Shown piece after piece: positions 58,407 through 64,000 of a stretch of 64,000 nucleotides of DNA (positions within the stretch are counted from its first letter, which is position 1; each line of letters opens with the position of its first letter). The position numbers were made by a program, and so were the translations under genes. The notes beneath the pieces are model-generated. The model saw only the letters and a program-made list of their open reading frames with translations, made no database searches and was not told the DNA's origin. Origin of the DNA: Candidatus Moranbacteria bacterium GW2011_GWC2_40_12 (GTDB lineage Bacteria > Patescibacteria > Paceibacteria > Moranbacterales > UBA11712); assembly GCA_000995965.1 (NCBI GenBank), contig LBYD01000002.1, forward strand, positions 124,001 through 188,000. The letters run 5' to 3'.

Positions 58407-59036
58407 TTATTGCGAATAGCCGTCGGCGTATTGGGGCTTGGGCTGGTTTGGTTCATCTTTCTTTTCTTGGGATGAGGTGGCTCTGCCGAAGAGGACAAAA
58501 CAATAAATCACAAGTGTATCAATGAACGCGAGAGGCAGCCAGCCGATGGCGGGAAGAGCTTCTAAGACGAATCCAATCCCCAATCCGGCAAAATATTTTC
58601 CGCTTTTCCTTGATGAAAGTTTTTCACCAATAAGCATAAGGCTGATAATTGTAAGAATCGTGAGCATTAATGAGAGGATGAAAAGGATAATTGTTCCCAG
58701 CCCCGGAAGCATTGCATCTAGAGCGGCGCAACCGAAGTCGAGCAAATCTTTCAGCAGGGAAAACGGCAGGGCCAGGCAAAGATATGGCCAATCACGGGTC
58801 GGCGCAATTTGGCGAAACATGCCAAAAGCTAATTGAGCTGCTTGGCGCATGGCTGATTGAGGATCGGCGGCTATCTTGGCAAGATTTTTTGTAGCTTGTT
58901 TTGTATCGATTTTGCTGCTATTAATTTGCTGTCTTTGCTCGTTTTTCAACGCCTGACTCAATCTTTCTTGGCCTCTGGGATCGACAGTATCACCGTCGCC
59001 GCCGAATTGATTGTTTTCTCCGGGTGATGAAAGCAT
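58407..59036 (-). CDS. Membrane protein of the secretion cluster, 209 aa
   Basis: A hydrophilic, Gln/Asn-rich N-terminus (about 1-65) precedes helices at about 85-105 (YLCLALPFSLLKDLLDFG), 110-135 (TIILFILSLMLTILTIISLM) and 150-185 (FAGLGIGFVLEALPAIGW, FIDTLVIYCFVLFG), and a short polar tail. No motif of a known family is visible, but proteins of this layout sit beside VirB4 in other CPR clusters. It lies 23 bases from the VirB4 gene and is surely in its operon. Confidence 0.65.
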   Translation of the reverse strand: MLSSPGENNQFGGDGDTVDPRGQERLSQALKNEQRQQINSSKIDTKQATKNLAKIAADPQSAMRQAAQLAFGMFRQIAPTRDWPYLCLALPFSLLKDLLDFGCAALDAMLPGLGTIILFILSLMLTILTIISLMLIGEKLSSRKSGKYFAGLGIGFVLEALPAIGWLPLAFIDTLVIYCFVLFGRATSSQEKKDEPNQPKPQYADGYSQ

Positions 59037-59059
59037 AACTTATGCCAATATTATCTATA

Positions 59060-60886
59060 TCATTCCGCTTTTTCCACTGCTTCCTCTTTTCTTCTCAAAA
59101 TCTGCTCGGGGTTTGTTGTCACCAGCTGGTCTTCCGAATAGGAAGCTACAATCTGGATGGCCACGTGTTTCGTGCCGGCGAAAAATATTCCTTCCCCCAC
59201 GCCGCACTCGAGCAGCATAAACTTTTCCTGGTCAGTAAGATAAAAAGTGTCGCCGATCACGTCAATCGCTGCCGGAGACTGCTTGAGGAGAAGCTGAATT
59301 GAGGAATTGGTGACGATCGGCTTGCCGTAGCGCGAGGCTAAAAAGTCAGAAATGTCCTGAGTGATGGTCGTAAGGCCGGCAAAATATTTCCGGCAGCGCT
59401 TGGCGATGGAAAACATGAAAGATCCAGCGTCCTCATGCTGCATCATCACCCAGGCCTCGTCAACGACAATCATCCGTTTTTTGAGCTTTGAGCGGATTTC
59501 ATTCCAGATGAAATCCAATACGACATACATTGCCACCGGCCGCAGCTCTTCTTCCATGTCGCGGATATTGAAGACAACCATTTGGTTATCGAGACTGACG
59601 TTGCTTTGGTTGTTGAGAAAGCCGGAAAAAATTCCTTGGGTGTATTTTTCAAGGCGCGTGGCGAGATCCTCCCCTCCTTCCATGTTCCGAAGCACATCGT
59701 ATAAGTCGGACATTGTTGGAATTTGTTCTTTCGGGAATATCCTAAGTTTGCTTTCCAAAGTGATGTCTTTTATGGCATAAGTCTCGCTGATGGCCCGGTC
59801 AAGTATAGAATCCTCTTCCGGCGTTATATTCCCGAGCATGATGTGGAGCAAGCCGAGGAGGCTCGCGATGTTGCTTCGGAGTATATCGTTCAAATCCTCG
59901 TTCTCTCCAATGTCAGGGAGATCAAAAGGATTGAGGTGATAGTTGGAAGTCAAGGAAATGTTTATGAAGCTTCCTCCGATAGCCTCACAAAGAAATTGGT
60001 ATTCATTTTCCGGATCGATGACAATAACATCCGTTCCGAACATAAGGGAGCGGAGAATCTCGAGCTTCACGGCATAACTTTTTCCCGCGCCTGACTTGGC
60101 GAAAATGACCATATTGGCGTTTTCCATTTCAAACCGGTCGAAAAGGACCAAGCTGTTGTTGTGCCGGTTGATTCCATAGAGAATGCCGCTTGAAGAAGAG
60201 AGGTCTGAGGAGACGAAAGGGAAAGTGGTCGAAAGCGGCTGGCTGTTCATGTTGTTCGAAACGTTCAGCTCGTCATTGGCCAGCGGCAATGTGGAGGAAA
60301 AGCCCTGCTCGGAACGGAAAACGGCTTCTTTGACATAAGTCAGCCTGGACTCCAGGAGGGACTCGATGAACTGGGCGGATTTTTCCGCCTCAAGCTTGCT
60401 TTTCCCGTATATTGTGATATATAGACCGAATCGGAAAAAGCGCTCGGTTCCCTGCTGAAGCTGGTCGCGAAGCTGTTCGATGTCCTGAAGAGCGGTTTCG
60501 AGGGCCGGATCACGGACCTTTCCGGCTTCGGCTTCGAGATGAATTTCCGATTCGACTTGGGTGATCCGGCGCCGCAGGCTCTTCATCACGGTGACACTTT
60601 CCACCGGATAAATGGACATGGAGATATCCATCGGGATATCGAGGTTGATGATCGGAGAAAACCAGGCCGTGTGGAGAAATCTCGGATAAGTGGTGACGAA
60701 AATTGTTTTAGCGAATGTCTCGCCAACTTGGATGAAATTTGAGCCAATATCAAGTGCCGACGGGGCGATAAGATCGGTGATGGTGGCAAGCCCTTCGCGG
60801 AATATTTTTTCCACGTCGGATCCCTCAACGAAGAGTTCCGCGGGTTTCTTTTTTTCTTCCTTTATATTTTTGAGAAAATCTAGCAT
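59060..60886 (-). CDS. VirB4-family secretion ATPase
   Basis: I take the ATG at 60886 (MLDFLKNIKEEKKK) over a TTG 18 bases upstream that lies in repeat B2. The 608-aa protein has a VirB4 N-terminal region with the CagE-like half (TVMKSLRRRITQVESEIHL). The C-terminal ATPase has Walker A AKSGAGKSYAVKLEI (about 263-277), DVIVIDPENEYQFLCEAIGG, Walker B RMIVVDEAWVMM, and the sensor ITQDISDFLASRYGK. VirB4 powers type IV secretion or pilus assembly from the cytoplasmic side. It is intact, so the locus is likely functional. PrgI and the TraC-like gene lie upstream in the same operon. Confidence 0.95.
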   Translation of the reverse strand: MLDFLKNIKEEKKKPAELFVEGSDVEKIFREGLATITDLIAPSALDIGSNFIQVGETFAKTIFVTTYPRFLHTAWFSPIINLDIPMDISMSIYPVESVTVMKSLRRRITQVESEIHLEAEAGKVRDPALETALQDIEQLRDQLQQGTERFFRFGLYITIYGKSKLEAEKSAQFIESLLESRLTYVKEAVFRSEQGFSSTLPLANDELNVSNNMNSQPLSTTFPFVSSDLSSSSGILYGINRHNNSLVLFDRFEMENANMVIFAKSGAGKSYAVKLEILRSLMFGTDVIVIDPENEYQFLCEAIGGSFINISLTSNYHLNPFDLPDIGENEDLNDILRSNIASLLGLLHIMLGNITPEEDSILDRAISETYAIKDITLESKLRIFPKEQIPTMSDLYDVLRNMEGGEDLATRLEKYTQGIFSGFLNNQSNVSLDNQMVVFNIRDMEEELRPVAMYVVLDFIWNEIRSKLKKRMIVVDEAWVMMQHEDAGSFMFSIAKRCRKYFAGLTTITQDISDFLASRYGKPIVTNSSIQLLLKQSPAAIDVIGDTFYLTDQEKFMLLECGVGEGIFFAGTKHVAIQIVASYSEDQLVTTNPEQILRRKEEAVEKAE

Positions 60887-60887
60887 G

Positions 60888-61034
60888 AAAAATTGAAAAT
60901 GCAAATGTCAAAAATCAAAATGACAATTAAAAATGTAAAATTAATTTTAGCGTCCGTTAAGGAAAATTTATAATTTAATGTATATTTTAATTTCGTATTG
61001 TCATTTTCCATTTTGATTTTTTAATTTTGAATTA
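60888..61034. repeat. Family B inverted pair B2, between the TraC-like and VirB4 genes
   Basis: The left arm reads AAAATGCAAATGTCAAAAAT then CAAAATGACAATTAAAAATG; the right arm, read on the minus strand, AATTCAAAATTAAAAAATCA then AAATGGAAAATGACAAT. It fills the whole 145-base gap between two genes that must be co-transcribed, so it should lie in the mRNA as a long hairpin. Confidence 0.75.
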
Positions 61035-61727
61035 AATGCGGTTTATCTCCAATTTCTCCGCTTCTATTTTTTCCGCTGACTCGGTCACTTTCGGATTATA
61101 AGCGTTGTAGAAAAGCTCGACTAGCTCTTCCGTCTCAAGCGGAGCGATTTTTATTCCGGTTCCGGAAAGTCCGGCGACAATGTGGTCCACTCTCTGCCAA
61201 AGCTGGCTCCTATAATTCTCAAACTCCATTTCTCGTTCGATTTTGGCTTGCTTTGGATTAAGGGCTATTTTCAGCTTTTCCAAAAAACCGTCTTTTTTTC
61301 CTTCTGTCAGGGCGAAGGGAACGACAATATAGAAATTTTTGGCCATAATATTCGAGGTGTTGACCAGGTTTTTGATAAAAGCGTGATACTCGCTGATTTG
61401 GAAACGGAGCAGGTCATTGGGCTGGGTATGCTCTTTCTCCGAGAGCAGTTCGAGATAGGGATTGATATCCAGCTTCCGGGTGCTGATGAGTATCTGAAGC
61501 GGAAAATCGAGAGAATTCAAGAAGCCCTGGTAGGCGGCGACAATCGCCTCCTGCTCCTGCGTGGCTTTCAGGTCAAAATTTATGGAAGATACCATCAAGA
61601 CCGCTCGGAGCGAATTATTCTTGAGAATAACCACTCCGTCTTTGATTTCAGAAATATCAACAAAATCCTGGGTTGATTTCCCGAGAGCATCGTTTTTGGT
61701 TAAATTTTTGGAATGTAAGCTTTCCAT
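61032..61727 (-). CDS. TraC-like / VirB4-N-terminal-like protein
   Basis: I take the ATG at 61727 (MESLHSKNLTKNDALG); an earlier start at 61754 lies in repeat B3. The 231-aa protein resembles the N-terminal domain of TraC/VirB4-like conjugation proteins: VDISEIKDGVVILKNNSLRA, SINFDLKATQEQEAIVAAYQ, DFPLQILISTRKLDINPYL and NIMAKNFYIVVPFALTEG. It has no P-loop. In other CPR genomes a protein of this kind is encoded separately next to PrgI and VirB4. It probably works with VirB4 at the inner membrane. The next gene is the VirB4 ATPase, beyond repeat B2. Confidence 0.75.
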   Translation of the reverse strand: MESLHSKNLTKNDALGKSTQDFVDISEIKDGVVILKNNSLRAVLMVSSINFDLKATQEQEAIVAAYQGFLNSLDFPLQILISTRKLDINPYLELLSEKEHTQPNDLLRFQISEYHAFIKNLVNTSNIMAKNFYIVVPFALTEGKKDGFLEKLKIALNPKQAKIEREMEFENYRSQLWQRVDHIVAGLSGTGIKIAPLETEELVELFYNAYNPKVTESAEKIEAEKLEINRI

Positions 61728-61734
61728 GATAGAA

Positions 61735-61787
61735 ATGTAAAATGTAAATCTCAAAATGGAAAATGATAGTGTAAATTGTCAAAATCA
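61735..61787 (+). repeat. Family B repeat arm B3, downstream border of the four-helix-bundle gene
   Basis: AATGTAAAATGTAAATCTCA and then AAATGGAAAATGATAGTG is a family-B arm. It overlaps the end of the four-helix-bundle ORF (stop at 61785) and fills the gap to the TraC-like gene. Confidence 0.7.
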
Positions 61788-62153
61788 TTTTTCCTTTAGC
61801 GTTATAATGCCCTTAGCTATAATATTTGATATTTCAATTAATTCTTGCAGAAGCCACTCTAGTTCTTTTCGGTCGCCTTTTTCAGTGTCCCGAAGCAGTG
61901 TCAACCAAACTTTTGATTCATTCGAAGATTTCAGAGAATGGGTGAAAAAATTAATGAAATCTTTTTTAGAACTCGCCGAGTTTGCTTCAATATAGTTCGC
62001 TAAAATACTTGTCCCGCTTCTCAGAAGCTGTTTTCCCATGACGCCGCATACAGAATCTTTTGGCAGCTTATCTATGAATTTAATAAGTCTCAAAACCCAA
62101 TTATATAATCTCTTTTTGAATTCATTTTTAAACTTTGCCTTGTCATTTTGCAT
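61785..62153 (-). CDS. Four-helix-bundle protein (23S rRNA IVS-protein / DGR-Avd-like family)
   Basis: The 122-aa protein is all helical with the family's motifs: KKRLYNWVLRLIKFIDKLPK, VMGKQLLRSGTSILANYIEA (helix 2 signature), SSKKDFINFFTHSLKSSNES and a final helix LQELIEISNIIAKGIITL. Relatives lie in 23S rRNA intervening sequences and in diversity-generating retroelements (Avd), where they bind nucleic acid. Its ATG and first residues (MQNDKAKFKNEF) are encoded by repeat B4 and it ends at B3, so it looks like an insertion in the prgI-traC operon. No reverse transcriptase is nearby. Confidence 0.85.
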   Translation of the reverse strand: MQNDKAKFKNEFKKRLYNWVLRLIKFIDKLPKDSVCGVMGKQLLRSGTSILANYIEANSASSKKDFINFFTHSLKSSNESKVWLTLLRDTEKGDRKELEWLLQELIEISNIIAKGIITLKEK

Positions 62154-62176
62154 TTTTATTTTTCAATTTTTCATTT
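62119..62176 (-). repeat. Family B repeat arm B4, forms the start of the four-helix-bundle gene
   Basis: Read on the minus strand: AAATGAAAAATTGAAAAATA, AAAATGCAAAATGACAAGGC and AAAGTTTAAAAATGAAT. The second segment contains the ATG of the four-helix-bundle gene. With B3 it brackets the ORF. Confidence 0.7.
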
Positions 62177-62587
62177 CTTCGTGTCCAGCACCCACGCGAT
62201 CCTTTTCAGTTGGCTTTGGCTGGGGATGCGTTTTATCTGCGCCGCGGGAGCGGCCTGTTTTTTCCTGGCCTCGTGGAGAGATTTGGAAAAGGTCGATTCT
62301 TTCGCGTTATACATTCTTCTCCAGACATATTTTTTTGGGCTGGCGAAATACTGGACCATGTATCCGAAAAAAGATAAAAAAGTAATCCCTTGCGGCCGGT
62401 AAAAAGTAAAAGTCCCAAAAATAATAATTACGAAAATGGCAGCGAAAAGGAAAACTTTGCGATCGACGAGGCTATAGAGAATGATGAGGCAACCAGCCAT
62501 TCCGCCCATCCACAAAAGCTGCTTCGAGGTGAGCCCGAAAGCAATTTTGTCTTCAATGTCTATGAATTGGGGGACATTTACATGCAT
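62171..62587 (-). CDS. PrgI-family protein
   Basis: The 138-aa protein has the PrgI start HVNVPQFIDIEDKIAFGLTS, two membrane helices (LLWMGGMAGCLIILYSLV and VFLFAAIFVIIIFGTFTFYR) and the ending YFASPKKYVWRR. PrgI is a VirB3-like component that sits with VirB4 at the inner membrane. The C-terminal 50 residues are basic and extended. It lies at the head of the secretion operon and is followed by the inserted four-helix-bundle gene. Confidence 0.9.
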   Translation of the reverse strand: MHVNVPQFIDIEDKIAFGLTSKQLLWMGGMAGCLIILYSLVDRKVFLFAAIFVIIIFGTFTFYRPQGITFLSFFGYMVQYFASPKKYVWRRMYNAKESTFSKSLHEARKKQAAPAAQIKRIPSQSQLKRIAWVLDTKK

Positions 62588-62594
62588 AATATTG

Positions 62595-62697
62595 ACTCAC
62601 GAATGAAGAGCGAATTAGAAACGAATTAGAGCGAATATTTTTCCATGCTAGCAAGTTCGTTCACATTCGCTTTCCATTCGTTCTTTAATTCGCGAGT
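62595..62697. repeat. Family A inverted pair A7, upstream of prgI
   Basis: The 103-base palindrome has outer arms ACTCACGAAT and ATTCGCGAGT. The left arm has units at 11, 11 and 10 bases and the right at 12, 11 and 10. It fills the gap between the stop at 62702 and prgI. Confidence 0.8.
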
Positions 62698-62701
62698 TAT
62701 T

Positions 62702-64000
62702 TTATTCATCTCCGCTCAAATCAACGATATTCCCCTCAACCCTTGGTTCCGGCTTTTCTTCCCTTTGAGGTCCATAATGGGGATAAAAGATATTTTTTGG
62801 ACGGCTGGGAGCGTAGGGCTTTAGAGGCTCGGTAGGAGCTAAAGCTTGATTTTGAGGAACCCCGACGTTACGTCGGGGGGGAGAAGTCGAACCTTGATTA
62901 GCAGGTTGAACCTTGGACGATACAGGAGGAACCGAACCTTGATTATCCCTTGAAATCCCCTCCGAAAATCCCTTGAGTTTCACGGGCGCTTCGCCAGCCA
63001 CTTCGTGGCTTTCCGGCGCCGGAAAGGGATTTACAAACTGTATCGCTTTGCGAGAATTGGGAATATTTTTTTGAATTGGCCGGGGCAAAGTTGGCGGTTT
63101 TGCTGGAGCAGCGGACCTGTCCGCCGCATTTCCCGCAGGGCGGGATACGGGTGGATAAGGCCTGATGAAGCTGTTTTCAACTGGTTTAAGGGGAGATGTT
63201 GGCCTTGGCACAACTTTCGGGTATGCCCTAATGAATGATTCTTGCGCATGACTTTGGCTTGGGATCGAAGTTCTGCGTTCTGCGTTCTGCGTTCCTAGAT
63301 TCTCAAACACCACCTCATTGTTCTCCGTGTCAATCGGAAGCGGCGTGTTTTCGTCAAAGGACTTCAGTATTATACCCAATTTATCCCGTTCTGACGAGGA
63401 CAAGTTCTTCGCGTTTTCCGACCGGAAAAGATAATTTGTCCTTTGTATTGAATCGTGAGCCCCTTGCCCGAGAATGGAAGTATAATCATAAAGCCAGTTT
63501 TTGATCGAAGGCCGGACGGGACGGTCGAAACTTTTGATTTTCAACGGCGACGAGGTAATTCCCTGCTCGCCGATTTTGGGATATTGCTGGATAGCTTGTT
63601 TGATTGTGTATTTTTCCAACTTTTTCGTAGAGGTGGCAGCTTTTTTTCCGAGTGCCGGAAGCATTTCTGCTTTTATTTCTTGCAATGATTGGGAAAGATA
63701 CATCGGAAATTTCATGATATATTCAACTGCTGTGTCATCCAAGTCCACAATCGGTTCGATCAGGAAATAGTCGTAAAGGCGGAAAATCCGCATAAGCCTG
63801 ATTTGATCTTTTTCGTTCAATCTTTGAATCTCCGGATTGTTCATTGAATATTCAAGAAAAGTATTTGGCTCCCGGGGAGTCCTCCGTTGCTTGTCCAGGT
63901 ATCTCTTGAGCCAAACGTTCACCGGCATTCCTCCAATGTTTTGAGTATTTTTCTTCAAATAGAAATTCAGAAGCCTGATCAAAGATTCTCTCGCGGAATA
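62702..64000 (-). CDS. Hypothetical helical protein with Pro-rich tail, 5' truncated by window edge
   Basis: The reading frame is open to the right edge, so the start lies beyond the window; codons before the first possible start (63982) read YSARES. The visible N-terminal 165 residues are helical (LKRYLDKQRRTPREPNTFLE, IRLMRIFRLYDYFLIEPIVD). The rest, from about residue 230, is a Pro/Ser/Arg-rich disordered tail with the short repeats RAYPKV and RPYPPV. Within the tail lie several small palindromes and a 7-base tandem repeat. The neighbour prgI suggests a secretion role, but I do not recognise a family. Confidence 0.75.
   Translation of the reverse strand, partial: YSARESLIRLLNFYLKKNTQNIGGMPVNVWLKRYLDKQRRTPREPNTFLEYSMNNPEIQRLNEKDQIRLMRIFRLYDYFLIEPIVDLDDTAVEYIMKFPMYLSQSLQEIKAEMLPALGKKAATSTKKLEKYTIKQAIQQYPKIGEQGITSSPLKIKSFDRPVRPSIKNWLYDYTSILGQGAHDSIQRTNYLFRSENAKNLSSSERDKLGIILKSFDENTPLPIDTENNEVVFENLGTQNAERRTSIPSQSHAQESFIRAYPKVVPRPTSPLKPVENSFIRPYPPVSRPAGNAADRSAAPAKPPTLPRPIQKNIPNSRKAIQFVNPFPAPESHEVAGEAPVKLKGFSEGISRDNQGSVPPVSSKVQPANQGSTSPPRRNVGVPQNQALAPTEPLKPYAPSRPKNIFYPHYGPQREEKPEPRVEGNIVDLSGDE
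62860..62878. repeat. GC-rich palindrome in the Pro-rich tail (1)
   Basis: CCCCGACGT-T-ACGTCGGGG, a near-perfect 9-base-arm palindrome inside the coding sequence. Confidence 0.65.
62996..63010. repeat. Palindrome in the Pro-rich tail (2)
   Basis: AGCCAC-TTC-GTGGCT, perfect 6-base arms around a 3-base loop, translated in frame as SHEVA. Confidence 0.55.
63111..63145. repeat. Double palindrome in the Pro-rich tail (3)
   Basis: GCGGAC-CT-GTCCGC (63111-63124) is followed by TCCCGC-AGG-GCGGGA (63131-63145), translated in frame within GNAADRSA. Both have perfect 6-base arms. Confidence 0.6.
63270..63290 (-). repeat. Three tandem 7-base units (GTTCTGC on plus) in the Pro-rich tail
   Basis: Three identical units plus a partial GTTC, translated as GTQNAERRTS. 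A change of one unit would shift the frame of everything downstream. Confidence 0.8.

Noticed and set aside
59060..61727. VirB4 gene split in two by insertion of repeat B2
   Set aside because: The downstream protein is a complete VirB4 with its own N-terminal region, and the upstream one matches the separately encoded TraC-like protein of CPR clusters. B2 is therefore intergenic.
61785..62153. A diversity-generating retroelement, because of the Avd-like protein
   Set aside because: No reverse transcriptase, template repeat or variable-repeat pair is seen; the protein family also occurs alone.
1..64000. Recoded UGA (Trp or Gly) as in some CPR lineages
   Set aside because: TGA ends several clear genes at their expected lengths (for example at 1597 and 28513), and conserved Gly and Trp positions use normal codons.

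Overview
The window looks like a chromosomal segment of a Patescibacteria/CPR bacterium, most likely a Parcubacteria-type lineage. The supporting evidence is low-to-moderate GC, standard code (TGA is a stop), very short intergenic gaps, several genes without a Shine-Dalgarno, lamin-tail-domain and UUP1-type membrane proteins, and a PrgI/VirB4/VirB2-like secretion locus. The dnaA-dnaN / rpmH-rnpA-yidC-jag block marks the replication-origin region. No tRNA, rRNA, CRISPR array, transposase or integrase was seen. The longest gene-free stretches are the leader at 20750-21019 and the dnaN-dnaA gap at 38829-39101, both under 300 bases and both described below.

Region 1 (1.6-24.0 kb) is the most unusual part: an almost unbroken minus-strand run. 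It holds nine paralogous proteins, each with a different, mostly helical N-terminal region and a C-terminal PEP-synthase-type phosphohistidine swivel domain. None has an ATP-binding domain or a PEP/pyruvate barrel. A single standalone PEP-synthase/PPDK ATP-binding domain is the last gene of the run. I read this as a split phosphotransferase system: one shared ATP-driven histidine kinase domain could charge nine swivel proteins with different acceptor modules, as in a rifampin phosphotransferase taken apart and multiplied. Interleaved are three histidine-phosphatase-fold proteins, an HD-domain protein, a SAM methyltransferase, a frameshifted asparagine synthase and riboflavin genes (ribE, ribH and a flavokinase fused to a GxxExxY protein). 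A GC-rich phosphatase gene with its own consensus promoter, structured leader and UUCG terminator interrupts the run at about 21 kb.

Region 2 (24.0-37.3 kb, plus strand) has yebC and ruvC, then a cluster of ATP-grasp ligases: a UUP1-type 7TM protein, an ATP-grasp/RimB-protease fusion, two sister ATP-grasp enzymes, a cyanophycin-synthetase homologue and another ATP-grasp. A DUF1704-type metallocarboxypeptidase and penicillin-binding protein 1A follow. This suggests synthesis and trimming of an amino-acid polymer or peptide conjugate. Region 3 (37.3-42.4 kb) is the origin block. Region 4 (42.5-47.3 kb) makes surface polysaccharide (flippase, glycosyltransferase, two O-antigen-ligase-like proteins), followed by a DUF4143 ATPase. 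Region 5 (48.8-64.0 kb, minus strand) is a type IV secretion-like locus with three VirB2-like membrane modules (one alone, one fused to a lytic transglycosylase, one fused to an M64-like metallopeptidase), a VirB4 ATPase, a TraC-like protein and PrgI.

Two families of short interspersed repeats overlie the genes. Family A has four GCGAAT-type units at a 10-11-base period in arms of about 45 bases, single or as inverted pairs. Family B has AAAATGACAA-type A-rich arms, single or as inverted pairs. Each family flanks a small ORF of a characteristic type (A: GxxExxY; B: a four-helix-bundle IVP-like protein). The arms also form start codons, C-terminal tails and in-frame insertions of host genes. 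Seven-base tandem repeats and a poly-G tract in surface or secretion genes are possible frame-switching sites.
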